This document shows positions 1-7,020 of a stretch of 13,944 nucleotides of DNA, in pieces (the first letter of the stretch is position 1; every line of letters starts with the position of its first letter). The translations under genes and the position numbers were made by a program. The DNA is from a candidate division CSSED10-310 bacterium (GTDB lineage: Bacteria; CSSED10-310; JAFGDC01), in the NCBI GenBank assembly GCA_016932295.1, contig JAFGDC010000218.1, positions 1-13,944 of the forward strand, read 5' to 3'. The notes below the pieces were generated by a model that saw only the letters and a program-made list of their open reading frames with translations, was not told the DNA's origin and ran no database searches.

Positions 1-663
1 ACCATCGCCGAGTTCTACACGGTGTTCGCCTATACCGACAAGAAATCGAGACACCGCGGTATCAGTTGTTTCGTGGTGCCCCGTGAAACACCCGGTGTGC
101 AGCCAGGCAAACATGAACTCAAGATGGGGCAGCACGCCTCCGACACCTCCACGGTAGTCTTCGAGGATGTGCGCATCCCGGCCGCCAACCTGCTGGGTCG
201 CGAGGGAGATGGTTTCAAGCTGCTCATGAAAACCTTCGACAAGAGCCGCCCCGGGGTGGGGGCATGGGCGGTGGGCCTGGCCCGCTGCGCCATGGAATAC
301 GCCGTCGGCTATGCGGGGGAACGCAAGCAGTTCGGCCTCCCCATCGGCGAATTCCAGGCGGTTCATTTCATGCTGGCCCGCATGGCCCGCGACATAGATG
401 CCGCCAGACTCCTCACCCACCGCGCCGCCTGGATGACCGACAACGGGCGGCGTAATACCACCGAGGCGGCCATGGCCAAATCATTCGCGTCCGACGTGGC
501 GATGCGCGTCACCACCGATGCCGTGCAGGTATACGGCGGCTACGGTTATTCACGCGAATATCCGGTAGAAAAGCTGATGCGGGATGCGAAGGTGCTCCAA
601 ATCTACGAGGGCACCAACCAGATCCAGATGATGATAATCGGCAAAGACCTGGTCCGATCCTGA
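1..663 (+). CDS. Acyl-CoA dehydrogenase, C-terminal part (5' end outside window)
   Basis: The frame is open from base 1, so the gene starts upstream; 220 codons are visible before the TGA at 661-663, roughly the last 55-60% of a usual ~380-residue protein. The family oxidises acyl-CoA to 2-enoyl-CoA with FAD and passes electrons to electron-transfer flavoprotein in beta-oxidation or related acid degradation. Visible family marks are the middle beta domain ending (FVVPRETPGVQPGKHELKMG), the DTSTVVFEDVRIPAANLLG segment, the ERKQFG stretch of the C-terminal helical domain, VQVYGGYGYSREYPVEKLMRD, and the end motif IYEGTNQIQ. The Glu of YEGTNQ (codon 607-609) is at the position of the catalytic base of medium- and short-chain acyl-CoA dehydrogenases, so the enzyme looks active. 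The exact acyl chain specificity cannot be read from this. It is not co-oriented in an unbroken operon with the hydrogenase genes. Confidence 0.95.
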   Translation, partial: TIAEFYTVFAYTDKKSRHRGISCFVVPRETPGVQPGKHELKMGQHASDTSTVVFEDVRIPAANLLGREGDGFKLLMKTFDKSRPGVGAWAVGLARCAMEYAVGYAGERKQFGLPIGEFQAVHFMLARMARDIDAARLLTHRAAWMTDNGRRNTTEAAMAKSFASDVAMRVTTDAVQVYGGYGYSREYPVEKLMRDAKVLQIYEGTNQIQMMIIGKDLVRS

Positions 664-746
664 GGTTTACAGCGGGAACTTGTCGGGGAATCAACCATAC
701 GATCGCGCGGCAGGGCGGACCGAACGACTCGTGCATTCCGGCGAGG

Positions 747-1190
747 TCATGGTTGCGACAGATTCTCCGCGTCCGCCAGACCCCGGAATCGCCCAGCAGC
801 GCGCTTGGCGATGACAAGACTGTCGCGACCAATGAAGTTGACAGCCATGCCACCGATCACCTCGATAATCCGCTTCGGGTAACACTCGGAAAAGGTCACT
901 CCCGCCATCGAAATGAGGAGATCGATGCGCACGGGTGCGTACCCGAGCTGGATCACCATATCCGGTTGGATGAAAGCATCAATGGCAAGGTCGAATGAGG
1001 CGAATCCGAATCGCTCCATGGCGATGAGGGCTCGTTTGGCGTTGTCCGCCGATGCCTCCAGCCAGATTTCGAGGTCCTTTGTATAGCGGGGACAGCCATG
1101 AAAACCCATGGCATATCCACCGACCACCAGGTAGTTGACGTCATGATTGTTTAACAATTCGATAAACTTTTTGAAATCCTGGTTCAACAT
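747..1190 (-). CDS. Small nucleotidyltransferase-fold protein (DUF6036-like)
   Basis: A 147-residue protein with the marks of the minimal nucleotidyltransferase fold. After an N-terminal helix (FKKFIELLNNHDVNYLVVGG) comes the GG pair (Gly24-Gly25), then YAMGFHGCPRYTKDLEIW carrying Asp39-x-Glu41, and a likely third acidic ligand at Asp90 in PVRIDLL. The end, LVIAKRAAGRFRGLADAENL, resembles the conserved tail (KRAxGRxxDLADxExL) of stand-alone proteins often annotated DUF6036 or AbiEii-like. The second metal position is Glu rather than the commoner Asp, which the fold's motif allows. Members are suspected toxins or RNA/protein nucleotidylating enzymes, but most have no tested function, and no obvious antitoxin partner gene sits beside this one. 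The start follows a weak GGAAG five bases upstream. The gene faces the acyl-CoA dehydrogenase, with an 83-nt gap and no clear terminator hairpin. Family assignment is good; activity and role are open. Confidence 0.8.
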   Translation of the reverse strand: MLNQDFKKFIELLNNHDVNYLVVGGYAMGFHGCPRYTKDLEIWLEASADNAKRALIAMERFGFASFDLAIDAFIQPDMVIQLGYAPVRIDLLISMAGVTFSECYPKRIIEVIGGMAVNFIGRDSLVIAKRAAGRFRGLADAENLSQP

Positions 1191-1254
1191 GATACTTCCA
1201 GCGATGGTATTCCGTGCGCAGGTCCTCGATCGCGGCGATTCTTGCCGCCGCTGG

Positions 1255-1392
1255 TTACCGCAACCAATAATCCCGATCCGAAGGTTGGCCGTGAATATTC
1301 ATTTTTTCCCGCACGATCTCACTCATGCCGAAAGTGCACTCCGTCGGAATCGGCTCGTCCAAGGCATAACGCCTTAACCGATGCGTCGCAAT
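1255..1392 (-). pseudogene. Coding-like remnant or very small ORF upstream of the nucleotidyltransferase
   Basis: On the minus strand an open frame of 45 codons lies between an in-frame TGA and a TAA at 1255-1257. Its translation reads like real protein and includes EPIPTECTFGMSEIVREK and ends QPSDRDYWLR. The only ATG is at 1324-1326 and would give 23 residues, with a GGAG about 12 bases upstream, too far for a good ribosome site. It stops 64 nt before the nucleotidyltransferase start, on the same strand. It could be the degraded tail of a small partner gene or a genuine micro-ORF with a non-ATG start. I do not recognise the family; the call rests on residue composition alone. Confidence 0.3.
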
Positions 1393-1406
1393 TCAGAACT
1401 ATCCGG

Positions 1407-1420
1407 CCGCCGCGCGGCGG
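1407..1420. repeat. Perfect 14-bp GC palindrome just after the response regulator stop
   Basis: CCGCCGCGCGGCGG is its own reverse complement and lies 2 nt downstream (minus strand) of the response regulator stop codon at 1423-1425. It can fold into a short GC hairpin at the end of the kinase-regulator transcript. The bases that follow on the minus strand (CCGGATAGTTCT) do not form a T run, so it is not a convincing intrinsic terminator; it may slow exonucleases or be chance in GC-rich DNA. Confidence 0.4.
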
Positions 1421-1422
1421 GC

Positions 1423-1818
1423 TCAGACAGCCGGGCCGATGAGTTCGGTGATCCTGGCAAGCAGCTTGTCGGGCCGGACCGGTTTCTCCAGAAAAAATTT
1501 GATGCGGGTGGCACCGCCGGTGGCTTCGTTCTGCCTGACCAGCTTCGGGGCTGAGCGGAAACCAGAGATGAGAATGACCGGAGTGTTTTTCAACACCGGA
1601 TCCGCTGCGAACCGGCCGGCGATGCGAATACCGTCGGCCTCGGGGTCATCTTCGAATTTGAGGTCAAGGAGAATAAGATCGGGCGCGACCCGGGGCGCCG
1701 CCGCCAGACCTTCCTTAACGGAGCATGCACACGAGACATCGTATCCCGTCGCTTCAAGCAGGGTACGCATTATCTCCACGTACTGCCTGTCGTCATCCAT
1801 TATGAAGATCTTCTTCAT
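1423..1818 (-). CDS. Single-domain response regulator (receiver only)
   Basis: A 131-residue CheY-like receiver with no output domain. The acidic pocket is Asp8-Asp9-Asp10 (FIMDDD), the phosphorylation site Asp52 (LILLDLK), the switch Ser85 (VILISG) and the conserved Lys112 followed by cis-Pro (LEKPVRP). All catalytic residues are present, so phosphotransfer should work. Its ATG overlaps the stop of the upstream histidine kinase by 4 nt (ATGA) and has a strong AAGGAG five bases before it, so the two are translationally coupled and the kinase is its likely donor. With no DNA-binding or enzymatic domain, it must act by protein contact or as a phosphorelay intermediate. The target is not visible here. 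Confidence 0.88.
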   Translation of the reverse strand: MKKIFIMDDDRQYVEIMRTLLEATGYDVSCACSVKEGLAAAPRVAPDLILLDLKFEDDPEADGIRIAGRFAADPVLKNTPVILISGFRSAPKLVRQNEATGGATRIKFFLEKPVRPDKLLARITELIGPAV

Positions 1819-3716
1819 CGCAGCTCCTTGTTTCTTGGAATGGAGAAACTGAACCGAACCCAGGCACCTTCCTCCGATTCAGCCCAGATCGTACCGCCAT
1901 GCTTTTCGACAATCTCCCGGCAGATGAACAAACCCAGCCCGGTTCCCTTCTTGCCCTTGTAGCCCGGCTCGTTGAGCCGGCTGAACTTCTTGAACAAAAG
2001 CGACATCTTGGCGGCGGGAATGCCATACCCCTCGTTGTAGACACTCAGGACCGAATCCGCCCCGCGTTCCTCGCCATCCAGCACGATCCTGCCACCCGGA
2101 CGGCCATACTTGACCGCATTGGAAATGAGGTTGTCATAGATAATGCGCAGCAGATCCCGATCAGCCACCAGGATCATGGAAACCGGCAGGTGGTTCTCCA
2201 CCACCATCCCCTGTTCCTGGATCTCACCTTCCAAACCCTCCAGAACCGGCATGACGGCATCGGGAACCACCGACACCACCATCGGCCTGACCTCCACCTC
2301 GCCCTTCTCCACTCGTGACAGATCCAGGTAATTCTTGATCATCTCCTGGAAGTAATCGAGACTTTGGGACACCGATTCCAACGCCTTTTTCTGGGGTTCC
2401 TTCAGATCACCAAGGTACCCGTCCTTCACCATGTAGACACTCATAATGGCCGAAGCCAGCGGATTCTTCAGCTCATGGGACACGAATCCCAACAGTTCCA
2501 TGTAATTCCTGTTCAACATCCGCAATTCTTCGTTGGCCTCCTCCAGTTCCGCCTGCTTCCGCTGCACCACCAGGTTGCTCTGCTCCAGCCGTTCCACCAT
2601 ACGGTTGAAACTGCGCGACAGATCCCCCACCTCATCCGTGGTCTCCAGGCGGACGCGCTGGGTCAAATCACCCTGGGCGATTTCGGCGGTGGCCGTGGAA
2701 AGTTTCCGGATCGGCGAGAGAATGTTGCGGCGGATGGTTCTGAATACGAACGAAGCGATCACCAGCCCCATTACTATGGCCGCAAGAAAGAGGATGACCG
2801 CCCTTGTCCGCATGTCGTTGTACCGCTGTTCCAGTTCTCCGACATACAACATGCCGATGATCTCGCCGGTGGGATCGCGGATAGGATCATACTGAGAAAG
2901 ATACCATGCGTTTACCACCCAGGCCCGGCCCGTCCATGACTCGCCGTGCTCCAGCACCCGCTCCGCCACCTCCGCCGACACCCTCGTGCCAATAGCGTGC
3001 CGCCCTTCATTGTCGGTCACATTGGTGGAGATGCGCAGATCACGCATGAAGATGGTGGCGGTACCCAGCGGTTTGCCGCCATAGAGTTCATTAGCGAACA
3101 CGAGGTCACGAATGCTGTCCACCTTCTGAGTGGCGCCGTTGAGCAGACTGCCGGCAAGCAGCACCCCGACGATTCGATCAGCCCGGATGATCGGCACCGC
3201 CGCCCCCAGGAACATACCCTCTTCTTCGCCGCCGAAATCACGGCACAGGCGCACAAACCGTTCCCCTTCAAGGGCTAATCGGGGGCGTTCCAGGAGCACC
3301 GTGCCGGATATGGAACCTCTCCCCGCCAGGACACCTGCCACCAGCGCATCCGATGCCAACAGGTCACCGGCCGATTCCGGCCGATGAACGCGATATACCA
3401 CCCGGCCGGTATCATCCAGCAACATCAGCATATCCACGCCGAAACGCCGGCGCAACAACCGCAGGCGTTCATCCAACTGCTCCCGGTCCCAGTTGTACAA
3501 CTCCAACTCGCTGGCCACGAACTCCAACAGACGTCTCGAAACGTCAAGTCTGTGATTGTAAATAAGCCACGCTGAGTTGATGCTCAACCTGACATGATTG
3601 GTGGCATACCCCACGACAGTGCTGTTGACGAAATACACCGTGACCACGGCAATCACCACCGCCAACACACCAAACACCGCCAAAATTCCAAGATTGAATT
3701 TGCTCTTGAGCCTCAT
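1815..3716 (-). CDS. Membrane sensor histidine kinase (periplasmic Cache-like domain, HAMP, HisKA, HATPase)
   Basis: A 633-residue sensor kinase. Domain order: membrane segment 1 at about 8-30; extracytoplasmic sensor at about 31-304 that looks like a Cache-type domain (ends in DPTGEIIGMLYVGE, typical of the membrane-proximal end); membrane segment 2 at about 306-326; HAMP at about 327-380 (SPIRKLSTATAEIAQGDL, then DEVGDLSRSFNRMVERL); a short coiled coil to about 405; HisKA with phospho-acceptor His414 (FVSHELKNP); HATPase with N box NLISN (529-533), G1 NEGYG (561-565, Asn where Asp is commoner) and G2 GTGLGL (591-596). I chose the ATG at 3716 because GGAGAGG lies just before it and the only good -10 box (3767-3772) would start transcription near 3760, too late for the in-frame ATG at 3761. 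The Cache fold suggests sensing of a small organic acid or similar ligand outside the cell; the ligand cannot be read. It is divergent from rex and coupled to the receiver gene after it. Confidence 0.92.
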   Translation of the reverse strand: MRLKSKFNLGILAVFGVLAVVIAVVTVYFVNSTVVGYATNHVRLSINSAWLIYNHRLDVSRRLLEFVASELELYNWDREQLDERLRLLRRRFGVDMLMLLDDTGRVVYRVHRPESAGDLLASDALVAGVLAGRGSISGTVLLERPRLALEGERFVRLCRDFGGEEEGMFLGAAVPIIRADRIVGVLLAGSLLNGATQKVDSIRDLVFANELYGGKPLGTATIFMRDLRISTNVTDNEGRHAIGTRVSAEVAERVLEHGESWTGRAWVVNAWYLSQYDPIRDPTGEIIGMLYVGELEQRYNDMRTRAVILFLAAIVMGLVIASFVFRTIRRNILSPIRKLSTATAEIAQGDLTQRVRLETTDEVGDLSRSFNRMVERLEQSNLVVQRKQAELEEANEELRMLNRNYMELLGFVSHELKNPLASAIMSVYMVKDGYLGDLKEPQKKALESVSQSLDYFQEMIKNYLDLSRVEKGEVEVRPMVVSVVPDAVMPVLEGLEGEIQEQGMVVENHLPVSMILVADRDLLRIIYDNLISNAVKYGRPGGRIVLDGEERGADSVLSVYNEGYGIPAAKMSLLFKKFSRLNEPGYKGKKGTGLGLFICREIVEKHGGTIWAESEEGAWVRFSFSIPRNKELR

Positions 3717-3726
3717 CCGCCTCTCC
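3717..3726 (-). promoter_or_regulatory. Ribosome binding site deciding the histidine kinase start
   Basis: On the minus strand GGAGAGG (3726 to 3720) lies directly before the ATG at 3716; its GGAG core is 6 nt from the start. This favours the 633-residue start over the ATG 45 nt upstream. Confidence 0.65.
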
Positions 3727-3766
3727 AATTCAGCCGGCTCCCATCCGCCCGCGACAGACATGGTTC

Positions 3767-3772
3767 ATTATA
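3767..3772 (-). promoter_or_regulatory. -10 box of the histidine kinase promoter
   Basis: On the minus strand the exact hexamer TATAAT is read from 3772 to 3767, about 50 nt before the chosen kinase start. The -35 region at a 16-18 nt spacing (around ACGTTT) is a poor match, so the promoter may depend on an activator or be weak. It points away from the rex promoter, making this a divergent control region. Confidence 0.5.
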
Positions 3773-3851
3773 CACGATTGCGGGTGATGAAACGTAGTGG
3801 AACAGCGGAGGTGTGAACGAAAGACGTCGGGAAAAGTTACCGCGCCCCCCC

Positions 3852-3880
3852 TTGACAATGCATCACCATCGATGTATACA
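3852..3880 (+). promoter_or_regulatory. Sigma-70-type promoter of the rex-hyd operon
   Basis: TTGACA (3852-3857, exact -35 consensus) is followed after exactly 17 nt by TATACA (3875-3880, four of six -10 bases). The start of transcription would be near 3887, giving a leader of about 55 nt before rex. The candidate operator repeats lie just downstream of the -10 box, where a bound repressor would block transcription. It is the only good promoter I see for the plus-strand operon. Confidence 0.65.
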
Positions 3881-3890
3881 AGCTGTGATT

Positions 3891-3926
3891 TCATGAACAG
3901 CGTTATCATGTTCACAATGTTCATGA
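3891..3926 (+). promoter_or_regulatory. Candidate Rex operator: repeated TGTTCA half-sites around TTCACAA
   Basis: TCATGAACA (3891-3899) and TGTTCATGA (3918-3926) are a perfect 9-bp inverted repeat separated by 18 nt. Between them lies TCATGTTCACAA, a further TGTTCA (3909-3914), giving three half-sites in 36 nt. TTCACAA (3911-3917) is an exact half of the known Rex consensus TTGTGAA-N4-TTCACAA; the matching left half at 3900-3906 (GCGTTAT) is degenerate. The position just after the -10 box of rex suggests autoregulation. Binding by Rex is an inference; another regulator could use the 9-bp inverted repeat. Confidence 0.5.
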
Positions 3927-3941
3927 GGAAAGGCATCTGGA

Positions 3942-4571
3942 ATGGAGATTACAGTCGGCCGGCTCAGCCTCTATCGGCGGATACTGAATGAACTGTCGCT
4001 GCGCAAGATTGCCCATGTCTACTCCCACAATCTTGCTGCAAAGGCCGGTATCACCGCCGCCGCGGTCCGGCGCGATATGATGGTCATCGGTTTCAGCGGC
4101 AGCCCTTCCAAGGGCTACAATGTGGATGACCTGGTCCGGCACATCAGCGGGCTCATCGACCATCCGGACGGCCAGAAAATCGCCCTGATCGGCGTCGGTA
4201 ACCTCGGCCGCGCCCTGATCTCTTTCTTTCACGGCCATCGGCCCAAGCTCACCATCGAAGCAGCGTTCGACATCGACGAAGGCAAGGTGAACCGGGTCGT
4301 GAGCGGTTGTCGGGCGTATCCGCTGGAACGGCTGGAAGCGATCATCGACGAGCAGGGCATAACAGCGGCGGTGATCGCCGTGCCTGCTGCGGCGGCGCAG
4401 GACATCGCCCGGCGGCTCGTCAAGGCGGGCGTCACCGGCATTCTCAATTTCGCGCCGGTCCCTCTGCAGGTGCCGCCCGACGTCTACACGGAAGACATTG
4501 ACATCACCATGGCAATGGAGAAAGTGGCCTATTTCACCCGCCAACATCATACCAAAAGAGGGGAAGCGTAA
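3942..4571 (+). CDS. rex: Redox-sensing transcriptional repressor Rex
   Basis: A 209-residue protein, the usual Rex length. The N-terminal winged helix (about 5-60) contains ITAAAVRRDMMVIGFSGS, the typical Rex recognition-helix region, ending in SKGYNV. The C-terminal Rossmann domain has GVGNLG at 84-89 and an acidic end of the second strand (FDIDEGKV, Asp110/Asp112) that selects NAD(H) over NADP(H); PVPLQVP and the final domain-swap helix (EKVAYFTRQ) are also typical. Rex leaves its operators when NADH is high, derepressing NADH-oxidising fermentation and hydrogen genes. Being first gene of an operon for an NADH-linked hydrogenase fits that role closely. GAGGAAAGG precedes the ATG, and its TAA shares one base with the next ATG (TAATG), so hydC is coupled to it. 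Confidence 0.95.
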   Translation: MEITVGRLSLYRRILNELSLRKIAHVYSHNLAAKAGITAAAVRRDMMVIGFSGSPSKGYNVDDLVRHISGLIDHPDGQKIALIGVGNLGRALISFFHGHRPKLTIEAAFDIDEGKVNRVVSGCRAYPLERLEAIIDEQGITAAVIAVPAAAAQDIARRLVKAGVTGILNFAPVPLQVPPDVYTEDIDITMAMEKVAYFTRQHHTKRGEA

Positions 4572-5047
4572 TGGTGTGCAGCAAGATAGAGACAATCCTC
4601 GCCAGTCATCCCAATGCCGGCCGTGACAGCCTCATTCCCATCCTGCAGGAGGTTCAGGGGGCATGCGGATACCTGTCACGGGAGGCAGTGATTCGCATCG
4701 GCACACACCTTAAGCTGCCGGCCAGCAAGATCTATGGTGTCGCCACCTTTTACAACCAGTTCAGGTTTCAGGCGCCGGGCAAGTATCTGGTTCAGGTCTG
4801 CCGCGGCACCGCGTGTCACGTCAAGGGTTCCGCCAAGCTATTGGAAGCACTTGTCCACGAGCTGAAGATCGCACCCGGCGAAACCACCCGCGACGGTCTT
4901 TTCAGTCTCGAGGTGGTGGCCTGTATCGGCGCGTGCGGGCTGGCGCCGGTCATCTGCATTTCCGGAGAGTTCTATGCGAGCATGACTCCCGACAAGGCCC
5001 GTAAGCTGATCGCCACCTACCGCCAGAAGGAGGACGCCCATGTGTAA
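4571..5047 (+). CDS. hydC: NAD-linked [FeFe]-hydrogenase gamma subunit, NuoE-like 2Fe-2S protein
   Basis: A 158-residue protein of the NuoE / 24-kDa complex I subunit family. The N-terminal helical part holds LIPILQEVQGACGYLSREAV and the family signature KIYGVATFYNQF (53-64). The thioredoxin-like C-terminal part carries the four [2Fe-2S] ligands Cys77, Cys82 (CRGTAC), Cys118 and Cys122 (CIGAC). It passes electrons within the soluble HydABC complex beside the FMN subunit. The neighbours identify it as the hydrogenase subunit rather than complex I: it lies between rex and a NuoF-like/HydA pair and no membrane complex I genes are present. A good GAGGGG lies 7 nt before its ATG; it overlaps hydB by 8 nt. 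Gene naming varies between species (hydC, hndA, hymA). Confidence 0.95.
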   Translation: MVCSKIETILASHPNAGRDSLIPILQEVQGACGYLSREAVIRIGTHLKLPASKIYGVATFYNQFRFQAPGKYLVQVCRGTACHVKGSAKLLEALVHELKIAPGETTRDGLFSLEVVACIGACGLAPVICISGEFYASMTPDKARKLIATYRQKEDAHV

Positions 5048-7010
5048 TCGTCATGCTCCCGCCGGTTGCTGGTCGGTGCCCGATCGTCCCACCACCGAAC
5101 TCATGGAGATCCTGGCTGCGCGAAATCAGGTGAGCGTTGAGGAAACCAGGAATCTCATCGCCAGACTGCGCGGCGACCAGGTCGACCGGCCGGTGCTATT
5201 CATCGGCACCGGCACGTGCGGCCTGGGCGCCGGCGCCGCCAGGACCCTGGCCGCGATCCAAGTTTGCCTGGCGGCTCGCGACCTGGCTGCGGACGTGGTA
5301 GAAGTGGGCTGCATCGGTCTCTGTTCCGAGGAGCCGTTGCTGGACATCCAGTTACCGGGGCGCACCAGGGTGATGTTCGGCGGCGTTACCGCAGATGTTG
5401 TTCCCGATCTTCTGGCCGCGGTCTTTGACGGCCGTCTCACCGGCGCACGGCTGCTCGGCCAGCACCGCCATCCCGAACTGAAGCCATGGCCGGACGTACC
5501 GTATCTTGACGAGCATCCATTCTTCGCCCCGCAGATGCGGATCGTGCTACTTAACTGCGGGCTCATGGATCCCGCTCGCATCGATGAATATATCGCCCGA
5601 GGCGGGTATCGGGCGCTGGCGGCCACGCTGCGTCGCACTACTCCACGGGAGTTGTGCGACGAAATCGAGAAAAGCGGGTTGCGGGGGCGGGGCGGGGGTG
5701 GTTTCCCCACGGGTCGCAAATGGAAATTCGCGCTCGGCACGCCGGGAGATCGAAAGTATCTCATCTGCAACGCCGACGAGGGAGATCCCGGCGCATTCAT
5801 GGACCGTGCCGTCATCGAGGGCGACCCTCATCGCCTGTTGGAAGGCATGGCGCTCGCCGCCTATGGCATCGGTGCTTCCAAAGCTTACATTTACATCCGC
5901 GCCGAGTATCCCCTGGCCATCAAGCGCCTCAGGCAGGCCATCGCTCAGGCGCATGACTACGGATTTTTGGGTCACAACATTCTGAACAGCGGCGTTAACC
6001 TCGACATCATCATCAAACAGGGGGCGGGTGCTTTCGTCTGTGGCGAGGAGACGGCACTGATCAATAGTATCGAAGGGAAACGCGGCATGCCACGGCCGCG
6101 CCCGCCGTATCCCGCGGTCCAGGGATTGTTCGACAAGCCGACTGTCATCAACAATGTCGAAAGTCTCGCCAACGTCCCCGCCATCGTCGCCCGCGGCGCT
6201 GACTGGTTCAGTTCGCACGGCACCGTATCGAGTAAGGGCACCAAGGTTTTCGCCCTGTCCGGCAAAATCCGGCGCACCGGACTCGCCGAGGTGGTCATGG
6301 GCACCACCATCAGGCGCATCGTGTTCGACATCGGCGGCGGTGTACCGGACGGCCGCACCTTCAAAGCGGTACAGATTGGTGGTCCGTCGGGCGGCTGTAT
6401 TCCCACTGAACACCTGGACACGGACATCGACTACGAATCGCTCAAAGCCGTCGGCGCCATGATGGGTTCAGGCGGACTGGTAGTCATGGATGACAAGACC
6501 TGCATGGTTGATGTCGCCAAATTTTTCATGGATTTCATTCAGCGGGAGAGTTGCGGAAAATGCATCCCGTGCCGGGAGGGCACCAAGCGCATGCTGGAAA
6601 TCCTGGAAAGCATCACGAGGAGCCGGCGCAATGAGTCTGAGATGCAGGCGCTGGAACGATTCCAAGGCGTCATGAACCTGGAGCACCTGGCCGGTGTGAT
6701 CAAGGATACCAGCCTGTGCGGCCTGGGGCAGACCGCTCCCAATCCGGTACTGAGCACCCTGCGCTGGTTCCGGGACGAATACGAGGCGCACATCTACGAA
6801 CGGCATTGTCCCGCCGGGGTTTGCAAGGAGTTATTGGAGTATCGCATCGATCCCGAAGCCTGCACCGGATGTACGCTCTGCGCACGCAACTGCCCCGTGG
6901 ATGCCATCATGGGTGCCCGCAAGAGTCCGCATTACATCATTCCGGAAAAATGCATTGGTTGTGGCAACTGCGCCGAGGTCTGCCGCTTCGATGCCGTCAT
7001 CACGGCCTGA
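5040..7010 (+). CDS. hydB: NAD-linked [FeFe]-hydrogenase beta subunit, NuoF-like FMN/NADH-binding protein
   Basis: A 656-residue flavoprotein where NAD(H) reacts. In order: an N-terminal thioredoxin-like domain (about 50-130) with Cys60 (GTGTCGLGAG), Cys91 and Cys95 (GCIGLC); a NuoF core with the glycine-rich FMN/NADH site LRGRGGGGFPTGRKW (214-228) and NADEGDPGAFMDR; an SLBB-like segment; the NuoF [4Fe-4S] site Cys505, Cys508, Cys511 (ESCGKCIPC) and Cys560 (TSLCGLG); and a C-terminal bacterial ferredoxin domain with two CxxCxxCxxxC sets (Cys608/611/614/618 and 638/641/644/648). The C-terminal ferredoxin extension is usual in trimeric HydABC enzymes, including electron-bifurcating ones, and is absent from plain complex I NuoF. 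The first domain has Ile55 where the C-x4-C pattern expects a ligand. AAGGAGG is 6 nt before the ATG. It ends 10 nt before hydA. Confidence 0.95.
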   Translation: MCNRHAPAGCWSVPDRPTTELMEILAARNQVSVEETRNLIARLRGDQVDRPVLFIGTGTCGLGAGAARTLAAIQVCLAARDLAADVVEVGCIGLCSEEPLLDIQLPGRTRVMFGGVTADVVPDLLAAVFDGRLTGARLLGQHRHPELKPWPDVPYLDEHPFFAPQMRIVLLNCGLMDPARIDEYIARGGYRALAATLRRTTPRELCDEIEKSGLRGRGGGGFPTGRKWKFALGTPGDRKYLICNADEGDPGAFMDRAVIEGDPHRLLEGMALAAYGIGASKAYIYIRAEYPLAIKRLRQAIAQAHDYGFLGHNILNSGVNLDIIIKQGAGAFVCGEETALINSIEGKRGMPRPRPPYPAVQGLFDKPTVINNVESLANVPAIVARGADWFSSHGTVSSKGTKVFALSGKIRRTGLAEVVMGTTIRRIVFDIGGGVPDGRTFKAVQIGGPSGGCIPTEHLDTDIDYESLKAVGAMMGSGGLVVMDDKTCMVDVAKFFMDFIQRESCGKCIPCREGTKRMLEILESITRSRRNESEMQALERFQGVMNLEHLAGVIKDTSLCGLGQTAPNPVLSTLRWFRDEYEAHIYERHCPAGVCKELLEYRIDPEACTGCTLCARNCPVDAIMGARKSPHYIIPEKCIGCGNCAEVCRFDAVITA

Positions 7011-7020
7011 GAGGTGAAGC

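Noticed and set aside
1407..1420. GC palindrome as an intrinsic terminator of the kinase-regulator transcript
   Set aside because: No T run follows on the minus strand, so the hairpin alone does not make a factor-independent terminator.
2030..2050. Asn instead of Asp in the G1 box of the membrane kinase as a sign of inactivity
   Set aside because: Kinases with NEGxG in this box are, as I recall, not rare, and the N box, G2 box and acceptor His are intact, so loss of activity is not supported.
3717..3761. Earlier in-frame ATG for the histidine kinase (15 residues longer)
   Set aside because: The -10 box at 3767-3772 would place the transcript start at about 3760, leaving no leader. The ATG at 3716 has a GGAGAGG and directly precedes the charged MRLKSK stretch before the first membrane segment.
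3921..4595. 224-codon open frame on the minus strand opposite rex
   Set aside because: rex is complete with its DNA-binding and NADH-binding motifs; the antisense frame has no ribosome site or recognisable fold.
5547..6413. 288-codon open frame on the minus strand opposite hydB
   Set aside because: It lies over the FMN/NADH-binding core of HydB, which is intact; no domain in the antisense product.
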